NCBI GenBank assembly: GCA_029721435.1
Contig: CM056584.1
Coordinates: forward strand, 12,744,239 to 12,808,238
Direction: 5' to 3'
Length of the DNA: 64,000 nt
Source of the DNA: Gymnothorax reevesii
Taxonomy: Eukaryota; Chordata; Actinopteri; Anguilliformes; Muraenidae
Below, piece after piece: positions 34,024 to 46,533 of this stretch. A program made the position numbers and the translations under genes. Every line of letters begins with the position of its first letter. The stretch's first letter is position 1. Below the pieces are notes generated by a model. That model ran no database searches. It had not been told where the DNA came from and was given only the letters and a program-made list of their open reading frames with translations.

Positions 34024-34691
34024 GTGAGTGTATAAAAACGCTAGCGGATCTCTTGAGAATTCAGATGCACGTCAAATGATTCATTCTTTCTGTTTCTTGA
34101 GGCCATTTAGCTATTTATTTGCACCAATCATTTTGTGCCAGGACTTATAAATGAGGTCAAGTAGTAGTTTATAATATCTTTGTCAGTTCCACATTAAGCA
34201 TTATTTTGCCTTCACGTGATTTATTCATTTTTAAGTATTATTTTTACTGAGAATTCTAATGGCATGAATGCGGTATCAGGTCCAAACCACCAGCTTTACC
34301 CAAAAGACATTTTAGTGTTCATAAGAAGGGGAGTTTCCTCATTGAATAATTTGCATTGTATAGGTGAGACACCTTTATCAAACTCAATTCCAGCAAACAC
34401 ACAAGCAAACAAATTGCATACATATGTGCTTGTGCGCGGGCGTGTTTGTGTGGCACGGTATATAGTTCTTCTTTCCTAATATCTTGGTCTTGAAAATGGT
34501 TTGGTTAGATTTGCAACCTTCAGAATTGAAGACATCAAATGGCTTTTGTTCAATAGCGCTTTGGCTAATTCATTTTTGTAGGAGTTCTTTGGAAATGCGG
34601 GTTCTGGCTATACCAGTGTTAAACGCTTTTTTTTAATAAGTAATAATGGTTACGGCACAGAATGTTCTATTTCTAATTACACATGTGTAAC
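34024..34691. other. non-coding, no recognised feature
   Basis: AT-rich; nothing supported. Confidence 0.5.
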
Positions 34692-34731
34692 TGCGCTATA
34701 ATGGGTTTAACTTTGCGCTATAATGGGTTTA
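34692..34731 (+). repeat. 22-bp direct duplication
   Basis: TGCGCTATAATGGGTTTA occurs at 34692-34709 and again at 34714-34731, a perfect 18-bp match in a 22-bp period. Confidence 0.85.
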
Positions 34732-34869
34732 TTTCTGCAAATAGGTTATTGGTGCCACTCTTCCAGCGACTCCAGCTTGCCGGGAGCAGGTTGCAAACTT
34801 CACCATCTTGTAAACTTTACTTAGGGCTTAACAGCGCAACCAGAAAAGCTCGTTCGCTGCCTTGAAAAC

Positions 34870-35380
34870 AGGAGGCCTGTGCAGGTATCTGCAGAGCTGC
34901 GCTCGTTGATAGATTTTCTTGCATGCCTCCGAGCCCCGCCTCGCCTCGGTCTCGCTCCGCCGGTTCGCCCTCGAGCTGTTTACAGAGCGCAAATCTCGTT
35001 CCCTCGCTCTGGAGGTGGCTTCACTGCGGGACGTCTGTCAAATATTAATGAAGAGCGAGGAGGGAAAGGCGGGGCGTGGCCAGGACTGGTCTCCGTGGTT
35101 ACACCTGCCCCGCCGGCTGTTTCCGCGAGCAGTTTCGGAGGACAGACGTGTCTGACATCATCCGTGTTTATTGTCTGTTTTAGTTACGAGGGCCAGGAAA
35201 GGTGCATGCCTCGGGGTTTCGAGAAGCCAACTTCTAAACAGCCCCGGGGGAGGTCCGCCCACCCGCTTTGGCCGCCGTTCTGCGGCAGGACGTCCACCTG
35301 GCCAAAGCAGAAGTCCAAACCCCTGCCTTTTGCAGCTTCTGGGGCCATAATGGCTGATTTTGACCTGCTTCAGAATTAGA
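34870..35380 (+). promoter_or_regulatory. CpG-rich, promoter-like block
   Basis: CG dinucleotides are frequent in an otherwise AT-rich neighbourhood. A GC box/KLF-like GGCGGGGCGTGGCC lies at about 35068-35081 beside an AATATTAATGAAG stretch. No TATA box and no confident first-exon donor were found, so an island promoter, an enhancer or a plain GC-rich patch are all possible. The 166-aa open frame over it is what one expects of CG-rich DNA. Confidence 0.3.
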
Positions 35381-38300
35381 TGTGTATAATGGAAGAACTG
35401 GAACAAACTATGAAGCTCCATGATTGAAACACATCCTGGGTGCTTACATTGATTTTATTTGTTGAGCTCAGTTCTTTTCACCCATTAACGTAAACATATG
35501 AAAAGGTGCAGGTTTTTATTTGCTCTGTCATGGTTGCACTGATAAGACCAAGGCAGGCCTGAGATGAAACCAAAACACATGCTATATTGATACCCTTTGG
35601 CTCCCAGTTCTAGCTCAGCATCGTTTTGACTTGCACTGCTTGCACCTAAAAACTAAATTGCCTCCTAATAGTGAGTGTAAACTTGTTGACTTATGTGGAT
35701 CAACAAAATGCATGTTAGCCTTCACGAAGCTACAGCAAAACAGTGAACTGAATCAGATTTTTTTATACGTGGTTGGTTTGAAATGGAAGTAAGTGACAGA
35801 CATTTAAAAAATAACCTGTGCACTAAAATGTGTGCACAACTGAGATTTGATCAGTTCAGACGTGGGTTCCTCTGTAAAAAGGCCAATTTTTTCAAAGAAA
35901 ATTGATGAGATGAAAAAATGTAAGATCTATCCTGTTGTAATCTGGCTGTTGAATGAACTGATGATGTCCATGTCACTGGTTTAATTTAAACATTCATATA
36001 GAATACTCGTCTGTCATCCAAATGTTTTGTACTGGACATATTAAGGTTTTTGTTGTGTGGTTATTTTGTGTTTTTAGAATTGCCTCAGTTGTCAGTTACA
36101 AACGTCATGTACATACTCAGCAATTGTTACATCAGGCAATATTTACTTTCTATGTTTTTATAGATAATCTGTTTTTGGTCACCTCATGTGGTTTAGTATA
36201 GCAGAAATCTGTACACTATTATTAGTAAAATTTAAAAGTTTTTTTGGTGCTACATTTCTGGGATTCAGTATAACAAATTATTTTTTTACAATTCGGTCAG
36301 TTCTCCTCATACAATTGCCTGACTGAACATTATATGTGTTTAGTCAGCCAAGGGACTCTCTCTGAATCTTCGGTGCTTCTAATTTTGGAGCGTTTCCTTC
36401 TGAAAATTGAGCTACGATGGTTCTGCTAATTGGAGCATATCTGCTGACTGGGTTGCATTAGTGGACTCCTAAATTATTCACCTGGGGAGCACATGGGCCC
36501 CCTTGGAAAAAAAAAAATGTCAGTTGTATCCAGTCTTTTCTGTTATCTGCTTTTGCCCAATTTCACCTTGTGGATGTAAACAAAGCTATCAAAATTTGAA
36601 TCTGAGTTCAGTCTGGACGGATTTCGGAAAATACTTCAATGATTGGCTGTCATCACAGATTGGATTACCGTTGTCATTTTAATATTATGTTGTATGCTTT
36701 GTTTACGGTGATTCATGCTAGCATTGCCCTTTACATGCACCCATTTATGACAATAATTATGGTTAAGTGGCTTGCTAGAGGGTATGGCAAGTTTGAGATG
36801 TCTGCTTCAGGTCAGGTCCTAAATCATGGAGGTTTATGACTGATTACTTTTATAACTCTCAAATGACTCACCGGCATGAACGTATTGTCTCAAATGATGG
36901 CATTGTGAACTGTCAATCAACCGGGCCTGATGCCTCCCCTGTCTGTCTGCTCTGAACAATTTTGGCTATGGTTTGATATTGGTAACAAAGCCCCATTGCT
37001 TCTTTCAAAGTATTTTTTAAATGGATGAAATTAATTGCGATCGCCGAATAAAGTAAATAAAGATAACCGTTCACAAGAAGGTGGGTGGAGTACTAATGTT
37101 TTGCCTAAGCATAGTTGGGCTGGATGACTACCTCGCCTGTCATGAATTACATGTTCGTTGCAGAACAGTTTTGAATTTAGAGCATAATTTTATACATGCT
37201 ACAGGTCTCACTTTACTGACATGAAGGGGAAAGAAAGCGAGGTCTTCGTCCTGGTATGATACTAGACAATACTCAGAATGAGAGGAATTATTGGTGTCTG
37301 CCAGACCAACCTTGAATCTTACAATATGCCTATTTTTTGAATGGCTGGATGGTGATCGTCTTCTGGGTTTTTGCAAACTCGCCCCAAGGGTGTTCTTCAC
37401 AAATGAGGTCACCTCTGACGTGATACCAGTTCAGCACGAAAACACAGAGGTCATGTGCACCTACGATCCACGGAAGAGCTCGTAAAACTCCCTCCGCCCC
37501 ATCATTAACTTTAATGACTACCCAATTTGCTTGCTTCCATTTGTAGCGCTAAGCTAGCGGTAATTGCGGCTGAAGGGTTTTCCTGACTCCCATCCTTCCC
37601 TCTTCTCATTGGAAAACCGATATAAGCTTAATAGTGGCCAAAAACAGCAGTTTTGATTATTCTTCATGAAGGTTAATGGCAGTAACAGGCGCTTAGGCCT
37701 GGCTGCTCATATACTAATGTAAGAGGTGCATGGACTGGCCCTTCAACACTTAAAGGTGTTTATCGCGGATGTGTAACCGGTCTGCGGAAAGTTATTTCGG
37801 TTTTATTTTCTGGAAAGTTTGGAAAGTGTTTTCAATTTTACGATTGAGGATGTTTTCTTTTATGGTGAGTCATGGAATTGATTAAAGCTTCGCGATCAGA
37901 CACTGTTCTATTGACAGAATTTATTGGCCGATATTTGGCACTCCTCCGGCCGCCAATTTCCCCTCAGGTGTGTGTTGCTTCCTCGGCCGCTCTTGTTGGT
38001 GTTACGCGGTTTCAAACCTGGTCATTAGTGACGTGAGCCGGGCCGTAAAGCTCACAGGAACCAAGCCTTCCTGCCAGCTTCAGACGTTTTATTTTAGGAA
38101 ATATCCTAAAAATAGAATCGGAGGTAAAACTGTGCATTGCGTAAGCTGAAGTAATAGATTTTCATTTGGCATTTTTATTGTTATTGTTGGGGCTTGTTCC
38201 CCATTTTCGATTGGACTTCTTTGCTTGTTTAAGCTGCGGAAAGGTTGATGTGTGGATTTATTTTTAAAGAAAAGAACAGGGTGTGCTGTCGAATGAAGAA

Positions 38301-39178
38301 ACGGCAAAATTTGATTGCATTAATTTAAGTTTGAAAGGTTACGTTTTATTAATGAGTAACATATTGTGTGTCGGAAACTTAACTGAAATCTGTCCCTGGA
38401 TTCTTAACATTTAGATTATTGGCCAAAATTGTACTACCTCTCCAGCATCCCAGAATTCCCTGAGTTTATCCAGTGACCCTTGATTCTGCAGCACTGGTGT
38501 ATGCAAATACACTGTACTGCATGAAGGACTAGTACAGCATGAATAATAGTTCCTTTAAAAAAAACGTTAATAAAAACCTGTCCCCTCTTATTTTAAATTT
38601 TTTTTTAAATAAAAATTAAGCATCTCCAACCCCACCTGAATATGGATTGTCCAGTCGGCAGCGTATAAGCATTCTTGTACTGCCGTGTCGGGAGATGGCA
38701 GAGTTTGTGGTTCTCTTCTGAAACACGCCTGTCAGCCACTGCTTCTTTTTACTCGTAACCTCAAACCTCGCACGCACAGAACGAGGGCGGAGGAAACCCA
38801 AACACGATCTCGCTCAGAATACTGCACGGGAGCGCCCGGATGGCCAGTAGTAGTCGCTGGAGCATTGATCATGGCCTATCCAAACTGACTGTACCCCTCC
38901 CATTTTCCCTGAGAGCTGTTCTTGCGAGGCTGCCGGCATCAGTCCATGCTGTCGCGGCTGGATTGGATTCGGAGTCAAGGTGGTCACATTTGCTTCAATT
39001 AACCCAGCAGCAGTCCAAAATCATATTCCTTCTTAATGTTTATTTTTTCATCACTTTATTAACCTTTTTTTATGCGAAATTTTTAATGCCAAGTTTATTT
39101 TACTTTGATTTTTGTACTCACTTAGTTGGTGCCCTCATCCAGAATGATGTATGCAGTTTCCCTATGTACAAACGTACT
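35381..39178. other. AT-rich non-coding, no recognised gene
   Basis: About 3.8 kb without a supported feature on either strand. No repeat family recognised. Confidence 0.5.
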
Positions 39179-39246
39179 AAAAATTATATAGCTATTATTT
39201 CGCTATATATTATATAAATTTATATATATATATAATATACACACAC

Positions 39247-39278
<32 letters not shown>

Positions 39279-39279
39279 C
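39179..39279 (+). repeat. AT-rich microsatellite with (AC)(AT)(GT) palindrome
   Basis: TA/AT-rich repeats from 39179, then from 39239 an AC run, an AT run and a GT run. The AC-AT-GT order is self-complementary, so 39239-39272 can fold into a perfect hairpin or cruciform. Confidence 0.9.
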
Positions 39280-40679
39280 ACTCAAGGGGAAAAATGGGTC
39301 TGCCCTATCTGTATATTAAACCCACATTGAATGAAAAACTGATTTCCTTTATAGTTATACTACATAAGCTTGTCTTGCTGCGGTCGAGACCTCTGTCTAG
39401 TTTAGCAAAATATTTGCTGCCACCCACTGCCAGTTTTGCTCCTACAGGCCAGCATTTGGGATACACGTGTTTTGCCTCAGACTGTGATTTACTGCTGTTG
39501 AACGAACACTGCAGTAATCTAATTGACGAGAGGGTTAGCTTGTGTGTAAAGTGGCACATGTTCTTTAGCTTGCAGTGATTTCTGTCTCTTACTGCTAGGA
39601 AATAACCTTTTTTTTGCATTTGTACCATTGTTGGTTTACTGGAGCATAATACTGACAAAAGTTATTGTTTTTGACCTTTCACCTTTGACCTCAGTTGCAA
39701 AATCCATCCGACCACGTTACAAAACTCGCAGTCAGAAGAAATACTGGTTTAAAAACAAAGCTCCATACGTCACTGTCGGCGCGGGCCATTGGCCAAACAA
39801 ATGAATAACTTCCTGCTGTGTAACTGTAGCGTCCGTATCAGATTGAGAAGAGTCAGCTCGGATGTTACAGGAAATGAGGAGTGCGTCGTCTGTCTGTCTC
39901 GGCCTCGCAGCTTCTCGAGTTCAGGCAGTCATTTTGCAGACGCTCTGAATTCGCGAGGACTTTTTTTGGTCAGAAGCGCATATTTCTAGAAACTTCCTAA
40001 GCACGGTTCAGCTTCCACATGCCATTAGAAAAGGGCGGTATGAGCCTTATCAGCTTTGGCCCTGTACACCGTTAATCCCCTCGGCCTGACTCCCGTCCAT
40101 GTTGTTTCCTGGCAACCGACAAGAAAGGCCTAACAGGCTGGTGTCCTTTGACCTCATGAGGTAAACACATATAGGTCAATGTTTTAATTAATATTTCATT
40201 ATTCAAAGCAATTTCTTCTGTAGCAGTGCATATTGCAATGACTGGGAGGGGAGAATGTTCTAGATTTTTTGGGATTGAGACGTGACGGAGCCGTAGGGTT
40301 GACTTTGTCTGCCCAATACACTTCCTGGGCTTGTGTTGGTTGATACATTTTGTTTTGTTTGTTGTGTTGTTCTGGGGAACAATTCAGCACATTGTTGATA
40401 TTTGTTTCCTTTGTTCAATATCATTACCTTGGAAAAGGAAAGAAAATGACAAGGGCTGGCGACGGACGGCACTGATTAAGTTCTTGGTAAAGGTGTAGCT
40501 TTCTTGGGGAAAATGACACAGCACAGATTACGAGATGTCAGCTTGGCGTCCTTCACAAAGCCATCCCTCCTGCCATTTCAAGTTAGGATGTTACTTATAG
40601 TTTGACAGCTCCTTCATGAGTCCTGTAAACTTGAAGGCAAGTGGGCTGCCGGTATGTTACGCTAGAGAATATCTGCCCA
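39280..40679. other. non-coding, no recognised feature
   Basis: No supported gene or repeat family. Confidence 0.5.
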
Positions 40680-40932
40680 TGTTTTGTGTGCAGTGTGTTT
40701 GTGCGTGCATGTGTGTGCTTACACTTGTTCTCATCTGTGTGTGCGCATTCGTTTGTGTGCATCCACTAACCTGTGTGCATATCTGTATGCTCGTGTCTTT
40801 CCCTGCGCTCGATTGTGTATGTGCGCGCTGGCTTGCTCATGAGCATGTCTTTCTGTGTGTGTGTCTCCGTATGCACCTGTGTTTGTGTGTGTGTCTGTGT
40901 GTATGTCACCGTGTGTGTGTGTGTGTGTGTGC
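40680..40932 (+). repeat. degenerate TG-rich repeat ending in (TG)n
   Basis: TGTGTG words interspersed with GCGTGCATG, TGTGTGCAT and ATCTGTATG, ending in an uninterrupted TG run at about 40911-40931. Open frames rich in Cys/Val (plus) or Thr/His (minus) are repeat artefacts. Confidence 0.85.
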
Positions 40933-42163
40933 TTGATGGCGGTGCGGTGAGATTACACCGTGAGAACATTCAGTCGCTGTTGTGCAGCCCCTGCCAGCCC
41001 CTGCCCATTGGCTCCTGTGTGGCTGTCAAAGACTAACCCGAGGTGCTGTCCTCTCTCCTTTATCTGCCCGGCCCTATTGACTTGGACAGCATCCATGTTT
41101 GCACACTCATTTAGCAGCCGGATGCTGGGATGAATGGTTAACTACTGCGGGGTCACCCCCGCGGTCCTCCGCAGCCCCCTTTTCAAGAGACCCCGCTGGT
41201 GACTCGTTGCCATGGCGATGAATCAGGAATTTGTTTTCTCCCATGCATTCAGTGCTGAACCACCCCTTGCGTTGTCAAATAAAGCAGGACATCCCGTCCA
41301 ATCGCGGCTCGGCCTCTGGGTCACGTGACCTCGGGCACTGCGGGATTAACGCATCTGGGGCCGAGCTCTTCGGCTGCTTCTCAGACCCTCGGAAGCCTCC
41401 GAGGGGAAATGGCGTGTGATTTGCTTGGTTGGAAGATTAGCGCATTTCTTGAATGGAATGGTGGCTCCGTCTGACGGTGTGAGGCCCCTCCCCCAAGTTC
41501 CCTGCTGCCGCGGCCTACCCACGCTAGCTTTAGCCGCACAGGCTGCCCTTCCCCTCATTGCCGACGCTGGCACTGTAGTAGTAGCCAAGCGCTAATTAGC
41601 GTTAATGAGCTAGAGTTAGCGCTAGAGTGTTTGCTTTGGGCTCGGTGTCAGCGCCTGAGAGAGAGGTCCACAGGGGACTCTGGGGGGGCTTAAATGGGTC
41701 GCCATAAATCGCCTCTTCACGCTATGCTGCGCAAGGTTAACGCGTCACAGGCCGAACCTCGGGGCCGAGGGGTCTCCGGTGACTCGTTTGTTTTTGCGTT
41801 TTGTTTTCATTCAGACCGTCCCTGGGGACGAATGCGGACCTTTTCCTGCTCAGAGTGACAGTTTGCGCGGTGGGGGGTTTGCAAACTCTGCTGTCCCCGG
41901 TGTGTACTGAGAACTGGTCCGCCTAACAAGCCGCCTCTCACTCACGCTCATGCAGTACTCTGGTCTCCTGGCCTCTGCTTCCACATACTTTTCCTGTGTC
42001 AGGGCTTCTACGGGTGCTGGGCGCTTGAGACTGCTTGCGATCGTAATGCTTTTTTTACAATGAGGATAATTCAATTTCGATAGGGCAGTAATTTGATCAA
42101 TATGCAGCAAATTAACCGCAACTGTGTAGTTCCGGAAAAGCTTGAAAATGCAATCAGAACATG

Positions 42164-42166
<3 letters not shown>
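40933..42166. other. non-coding; CpG-rich around 41110-41600
   Basis: No gene recognised. CG frequency is raised at roughly 41110-41600, without TATA box or supported exon. GCGCTAATTAGCGTTAATGA (41589-41608, followed by GC) is a short palindromic, homeobox-like cluster. Confidence 0.4.

Positions 42167-42204
<38 letters not shown>
42167..42204 (+). repeat. (GT)n microsatellite
   Basis: Pure GT dinucleotide repeat of 38 bp. Confidence 0.95.
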
Positions 42205-42206
<2 letters not shown>

Positions 42207-42355
42207 CGAAGCGGTTACGCATTAGCAGCGCTCTCAGGTGGCCCGCATTCTTTGCCTTTTTTATCTAATGTGTCTCTTTCTTTAACCCCAAGGTCACAGC
42301 TCATCCGTCGACAGCAGATAAAGATTTTTTAATTCTGCCTGACTCGGAGGGTAAA

Positions 42356-42357
<2 letters not shown>

Positions 42358-42410
<53 letters not shown>
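42358..42410 (+). repeat. (TG)n microsatellite
   Basis: Pure TG repeat of about 52 bp. TG-rich degenerate sequence with GCATGTCTGT-like words continues to about 42700. Confidence 0.95.
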
Positions 42411-42699
42411 TGTGTGCATGCCTAAGCGCATGTATCATTTCTGGTGCTTGTGTGAGCATGTGTGTGTGAGAGAGAGTGCATCCGTCCATCTACATGGGAG
42501 TGTATAGATGGTTGTATAGATGTGATTTCATGCGCCTGAATTTGTCTGTGCGCATGTCTGTACATGTCTGTGTGGGCGCCTGTATCTCTTCCTCTGCGTT
42601 TGTATGAGTATGTATGCGTTAGAGAAAGCCTATCCATCCGCATCTATATGTGTCTGCATGCGAGTATGAGAGTCCGTATGTGTACTGATATGTTTAATT

Positions 42700-43530
42700 G
42701 TGCGCATGGCATGCACATTTCACGATGTGCGGGCACGATTATGGACTGGCCGGTGTGCTGCTTGCTCAGCACGTTCTGCAGTGCCTTGGAAAGGAACACG
42801 ATCTGGGCAGAACAAAAATTGCCAGGAATTCACTGGAAGTGAAGTTTCTGTTAGCGGTGCAGAACAGCGTATTCATAACCTTGACGCAAAGCCAACATTC
42901 TGCTCTTCCTGCTCTTGGTTGTCTTAAATGGCTAACTTCTGTTAGCGGCGAGAACGCTGTTGTAATTTGTCCTGTGGTTAGCCTCTCTTGCGACCCGAAA
43001 CCTTCGCATTACTCAATTCCACAAATGAAATTACGCAAGTTTTGTGTCTTTCACACATGAAAGTAAAGGAAAATAGCTTGGCTCTGATGTAATCAGAAGT
43101 GACGAGAGTCTGGTGACATGTTTTGTGTCAGGTTGCGCGGAATGGCATCGCTGGCTAATTCTGCTTGCGTTCGAATGGGGGAAAAAAGGCTACTATTCAT
43201 TTGCATTGCGGAGGTTCTCATTCAGTGCAAATGTTGCCAGGTTCCTGTTAGCAGGGCTGGCAAACTGTTTCAGGTTTAGGCTACACAGGACTTCAGCAGT
43301 GCTGTCCCAATCAGAAATTAAGCCCGCAACATTCATGGCTATGAGCCTTGTTCCACTACGTCAACTTAAAAGACTGCAGCAGTTGGGCGTGCGTCAGTGG
43401 CCTGCTGCCCAATCACAGCTCAGCTTACGGGTCAGGTGGGCACTACATGCGATTACATGTAAATAGACTCTCAGCTCTGTTTCCTTTGGGATAATTGGTG
43501 TGTTAGATGCTATAACTGAGATTTTTAAGA
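42700..43530. other. non-coding, no recognised feature
   Basis: Nothing supported directly upstream of the LINE fragment. Open frames of 75-120 aa lack family motifs. Confidence 0.45.
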
Positions 43531-44385
43531 TTGGCCTCTCTGACACACAGTGAATTTTCATGCTCTCTGGTTTGCCATGACTGTGAGGCTGGAGGTATGT
43601 TGGGCAACAGGCTCATTAACCATCTAATGTCGGCAGATGACCTGGTTGTAACGTCACCTTATAGTGCTGGTCTACAGCAACTACTTAAAGTATGTGCTGA
43701 ATATGAAGTGCAACATGAAATCCAATGTAACCATAAGAAAAGTGTGGTAATGACAGCCATTACTAAGGAGCATCAAAAGCAAATGTTTGGACGGATAAAA
43801 AGAGGGAAACAAGAACTTAATATTGTAACCAAGGATGAATACCTGGGGCATATTATCCCAGGTGATCTAAGTGATGATGATGATGTGCAACGCCAGTGCA
43901 GCAAACTATATGCTCAAGCAAATATGCTCGCTCGCAAATTTTGTATGTGTTCGGATGGTGTTAAAATTGAACTCTATAGAGCCTACTGTAAACCACTGTA
44001 TTCACCACACCTATGGCACAACTATAGCAAAGGGAAAATGAATAAGATCAAGGTTGCTTGTAATGATGCTCTCCGAATTTCGCTAAAATATCCTGGGTGG
44101 GAGAGAGGGGCGAGTCTTATGTTTGTTACTGCTAATGGTCCCACATTTCATGCATTGTTAAGGAATTTTATTGATAAATTCATGTGTTGAATTGAGAGAT
44201 CCAACAATGGGATTATAGTGTCGCTGAATGATCCTACGTTGAGTGATATTAGATTCACCTCAATGTTCTGGAAATATTGGCTAGAAGAATTGAATGTTTT
44301 ATTGACTAAGGGCTTCACTCTTGAGTGCCTGTCCTTGTGTGTTGAGCTTGTTGAGTTTCTCTGTTCTGTTATGTTTGTTTTCTGA
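43531..44385 (+). pseudogene. LINE reverse transcriptase fragment with in-frame stop
   Basis: The open frame 43531-44190 (219 codons) contains the end of the reverse transcriptase domain. NHLMSADDLVV at residues 30-40 corresponds to the catalytic YADD box, but Tyr is replaced by Ser (codon TCG, 43630-43632). YLGHII follows at about residue 104 and the thumb-like QANMLARKF, RAYC.PLYSP.LW and NDALRISLK blocks come after. The stop TGA at 44188-44190 is one C-to-T change from CGA (Arg), a common CpG decay. The same frame continues without a stop to TGA at 44383-44385, so the original protein probably ended there. The native start lies upstream and is lost; the Met used here is not the true start. 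It is inactive. Confidence 0.85.
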
Positions 44386-44440
44386 TTTCTTTGGACTCTG
44401 AGTCCATCTATAAAGAATAAAGATTAAAATCTGTTAATTG
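43531..44440 (+). mobile_element. 5'-truncated non-LTR retrotransposon (LINE)
   Basis: Encodes the C-terminal part of a non-LTR reverse transcriptase and a short 3' UTR. The 5' part of ORF2 (endonuclease, fingers, first palm motifs) is absent, as usual for LINE copies. The 3' UTR after 44385 contains a small hairpin GGACTCTGAGTCC and AATAAAG before the presumed end near 44440. The T16 run at 44441-44456 is of the wrong base for a plus-strand tail and is probably separate. The clade is not assigned; it looks like a jockey/CR1/L2-type lineage. Confidence 0.85.
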
Positions 44441-44589
44441 TTTTTTTTTTTTTTTTAAGATATTGTAAAGCCTTTTGCTCTGAAAGAGTGTCAGCTTTGG
44501 CTATGCATGATATATAGAATAAGCTTCCCATATTCCAATCCAATTCAGTCATTGCATTGACAAAATGCATTCTTTTTTTTTTTTTTTTT
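44441..44589 (+). repeat. two poly(T) runs
   Basis: T16 at 44441-44456 and T17 at 44573-44589, flanking unique AT-rich sequence. Confidence 0.85.
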
Positions 44590-45595
44590 CGCTAATTGCT
44601 AAACAATGAAGGATTAATTTTAATGGCATTATATTTTCATTGATAAAATTATCTTCTGTCAGATATAAATCGGTTGTTATCATGTAATATAATATAAATT
44701 TCTGAAAATGGGCGCATGGTCCCTAAAATAAGGAATCCCGAAGGTGTGCTTTTGTTGTAATGAGACTTGTATTTATGTATTTAAGGGAAACATGCACATT
44801 TTTAAACTGGAGTATAGTGCTGATATTCTGATAACTAAAAAAAGGCATTAGTCATGACTCTAATCTTGAGCATTAACCCTCAGAGATGGGTCGACTGTAC
44901 ACAACAGTATTTGTGGCATGTCAGTTGGTAGTATACTTACATAAAAGAAGTGACCGGGATGCTGATGGCCGACTTTCATTTCGTGGCGAGTGTAGCTTTG
45001 TTTCATGTGTTTTTGCAGCTTGTCATGGCTAAGCATAGCCAAGCCAACCATAAGGCATGGGGGTGCCTCACTGGTTTCAGTCCCTGTCATGTGAGTTCTT
45101 ACATAGATGAAAGGTCCCTGCCATTTTTCAGCCCTGGAGGAGGACGCCCAGTCAGCTGTTTATATATTTTTTCCCACCATTGGCATTCTGTGCGTCATTA
45201 GCGACGTGCTCAATGGCGCAGATTATCGGTAAGGTGAACGCGGATGGATTGTGGTGGCTTCTGGCACTCCGGGGAAGGTCCCTGGTCGTGAGGGTGGGTA
45301 AAGGGGGATGTCTGTTGACCACACTGAGGGAACAGGAGGAACTGAAAGCCATACTGCTCCCTGTCTGCTTCTGTAATGTTCTTCCAAAGAGCTTCGCTAA
45401 GGCTTGGGGTTTTTTTTTTTTCAATCTATACTAGACCAGAATCACTGGCCAAGATGCGTGTGCCCTGATATTAGTGTTCCTGTCCCGCTACTGTCCAGGT
45501 ACACTTTTACCCCCAAAAGTTTTGGAGAATATGGAGGCCAGGAAGCAATGTGTGGTGGCAGATCGATGTCAGGGGGGCTGTTCTCATTTTCTTGA
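44590..45595. other. non-coding, no recognised feature
   Basis: No supported gene; a T11-12 run lies at about 45410-45421. Confidence 0.5.
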
Positions 45596-45617
45596 GGGGG
45601 GGGGGGGGGGGGGGGGG
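45596..45617 (+). repeat. poly(G) run, 22 bp
   Basis: Twenty-two G in a row, strong G-quadruplex potential. It is followed within 35 bp by T-rich runs (45650-45671). Confidence 0.9.
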
Positions 45618-45835
45618 TGCGTGGTCTTCCAGTACCTTTCCTATTTTTCCGTTTTTTTTTTTTCTTTTTTTCAAATGTGCGCATGAATGTTCAACACGCG
45701 GCAATTGCGCATATTGAGACTATCGCGGTGATAAATTAGATTATGGCGGGCCACCATATTCTCGTCAATGTATGGGAAACACTGACGTACTGCTGCGTGC
45801 GTGTGTGCGCGAGTATGTGTTTGCATGCTGGCTTT

Positions 45836-45974
45836 TGTGTGTGTGTGTGTGTGTGTGTGTTTTTACATGACTGCTTGTGTGTGTTTTTATGTTCATGGTA
45901 TGTGTTCATTCTTCATCTGGGTTGTTTGTGTTTGCTTATGTGCTCGGCACGCATGAGCGATTTTTGATTGAGCC

Positions 45975-46023
<49 letters not shown>

Positions 46024-46052
46024 AGTGCTCTGTCAGAGTGTGTGTGTGTGTG
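45836..46052 (+). repeat. TG-rich microsatellite cluster
   Basis: Pure TG runs at about 45836-45860, 45975-46020 and 46038-46052 within TG-rich degenerate sequence. Confidence 0.92.
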
Positions 46053-46184
46053 CGTATGCATGATGGAGCCGAGCGTATGTGTGTATCCATGCTGTGTGTA
46101 TCGCACTCAACTCCCTCTCTCTGGGTGGTCCCCACTTTCAGTTTGACAGTAGGCCTGATCTTCAGTCGCATAAATCACAGGCAG

Positions 46185-46470
46185 AATGATGACTGACACG
46201 ACCACCTCACAGAAGAGTCATTCCTGACGGTACTGCTGCGTGTAGCACTCGTTACTGAGAGGACCGGCCATGACTGACACGGCTGCCACACGGAGGCGTC
46301 AAATATGACATGAGCTCCACATGAAGGAGTCATTCCTGCCACTACTGTCACACACAGCACTCATTACTGACAGGACTGGTGCATTAAGGAGTTACTCCTC
46401 TCCATGGAGGACTCATTCCTGACGTGGACATCACATGTGGTGATTCCCAACACGACCGCTGCATGAAGGG
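46185..46470 (+). repeat. degenerate tandem repeat region
   Basis: GAGTCATTCCTG recurs at 46215 and 46327 (112 bp apart). GCACTC.TTACTGA.AGGAC follows each. ATGACTGACACG recurs at 46189 and 46269, and a further GACTCATTCCTGACG lies near 46407. Copies are irregular, as in an old minisatellite. Confidence 0.6.
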
Positions 46471-46533
46471 GTGCTAAGGCATCAAAGCACACCGACGATG
46501 TCCGTCAGTCTGTGAGACTCAAAACTATGCAGC

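Noticed and set aside
44441..44456. T16 run as the tail of the LINE
   Set aside because: The LINE is on the plus strand, so a tail would be A-rich or its own repeat, not T.
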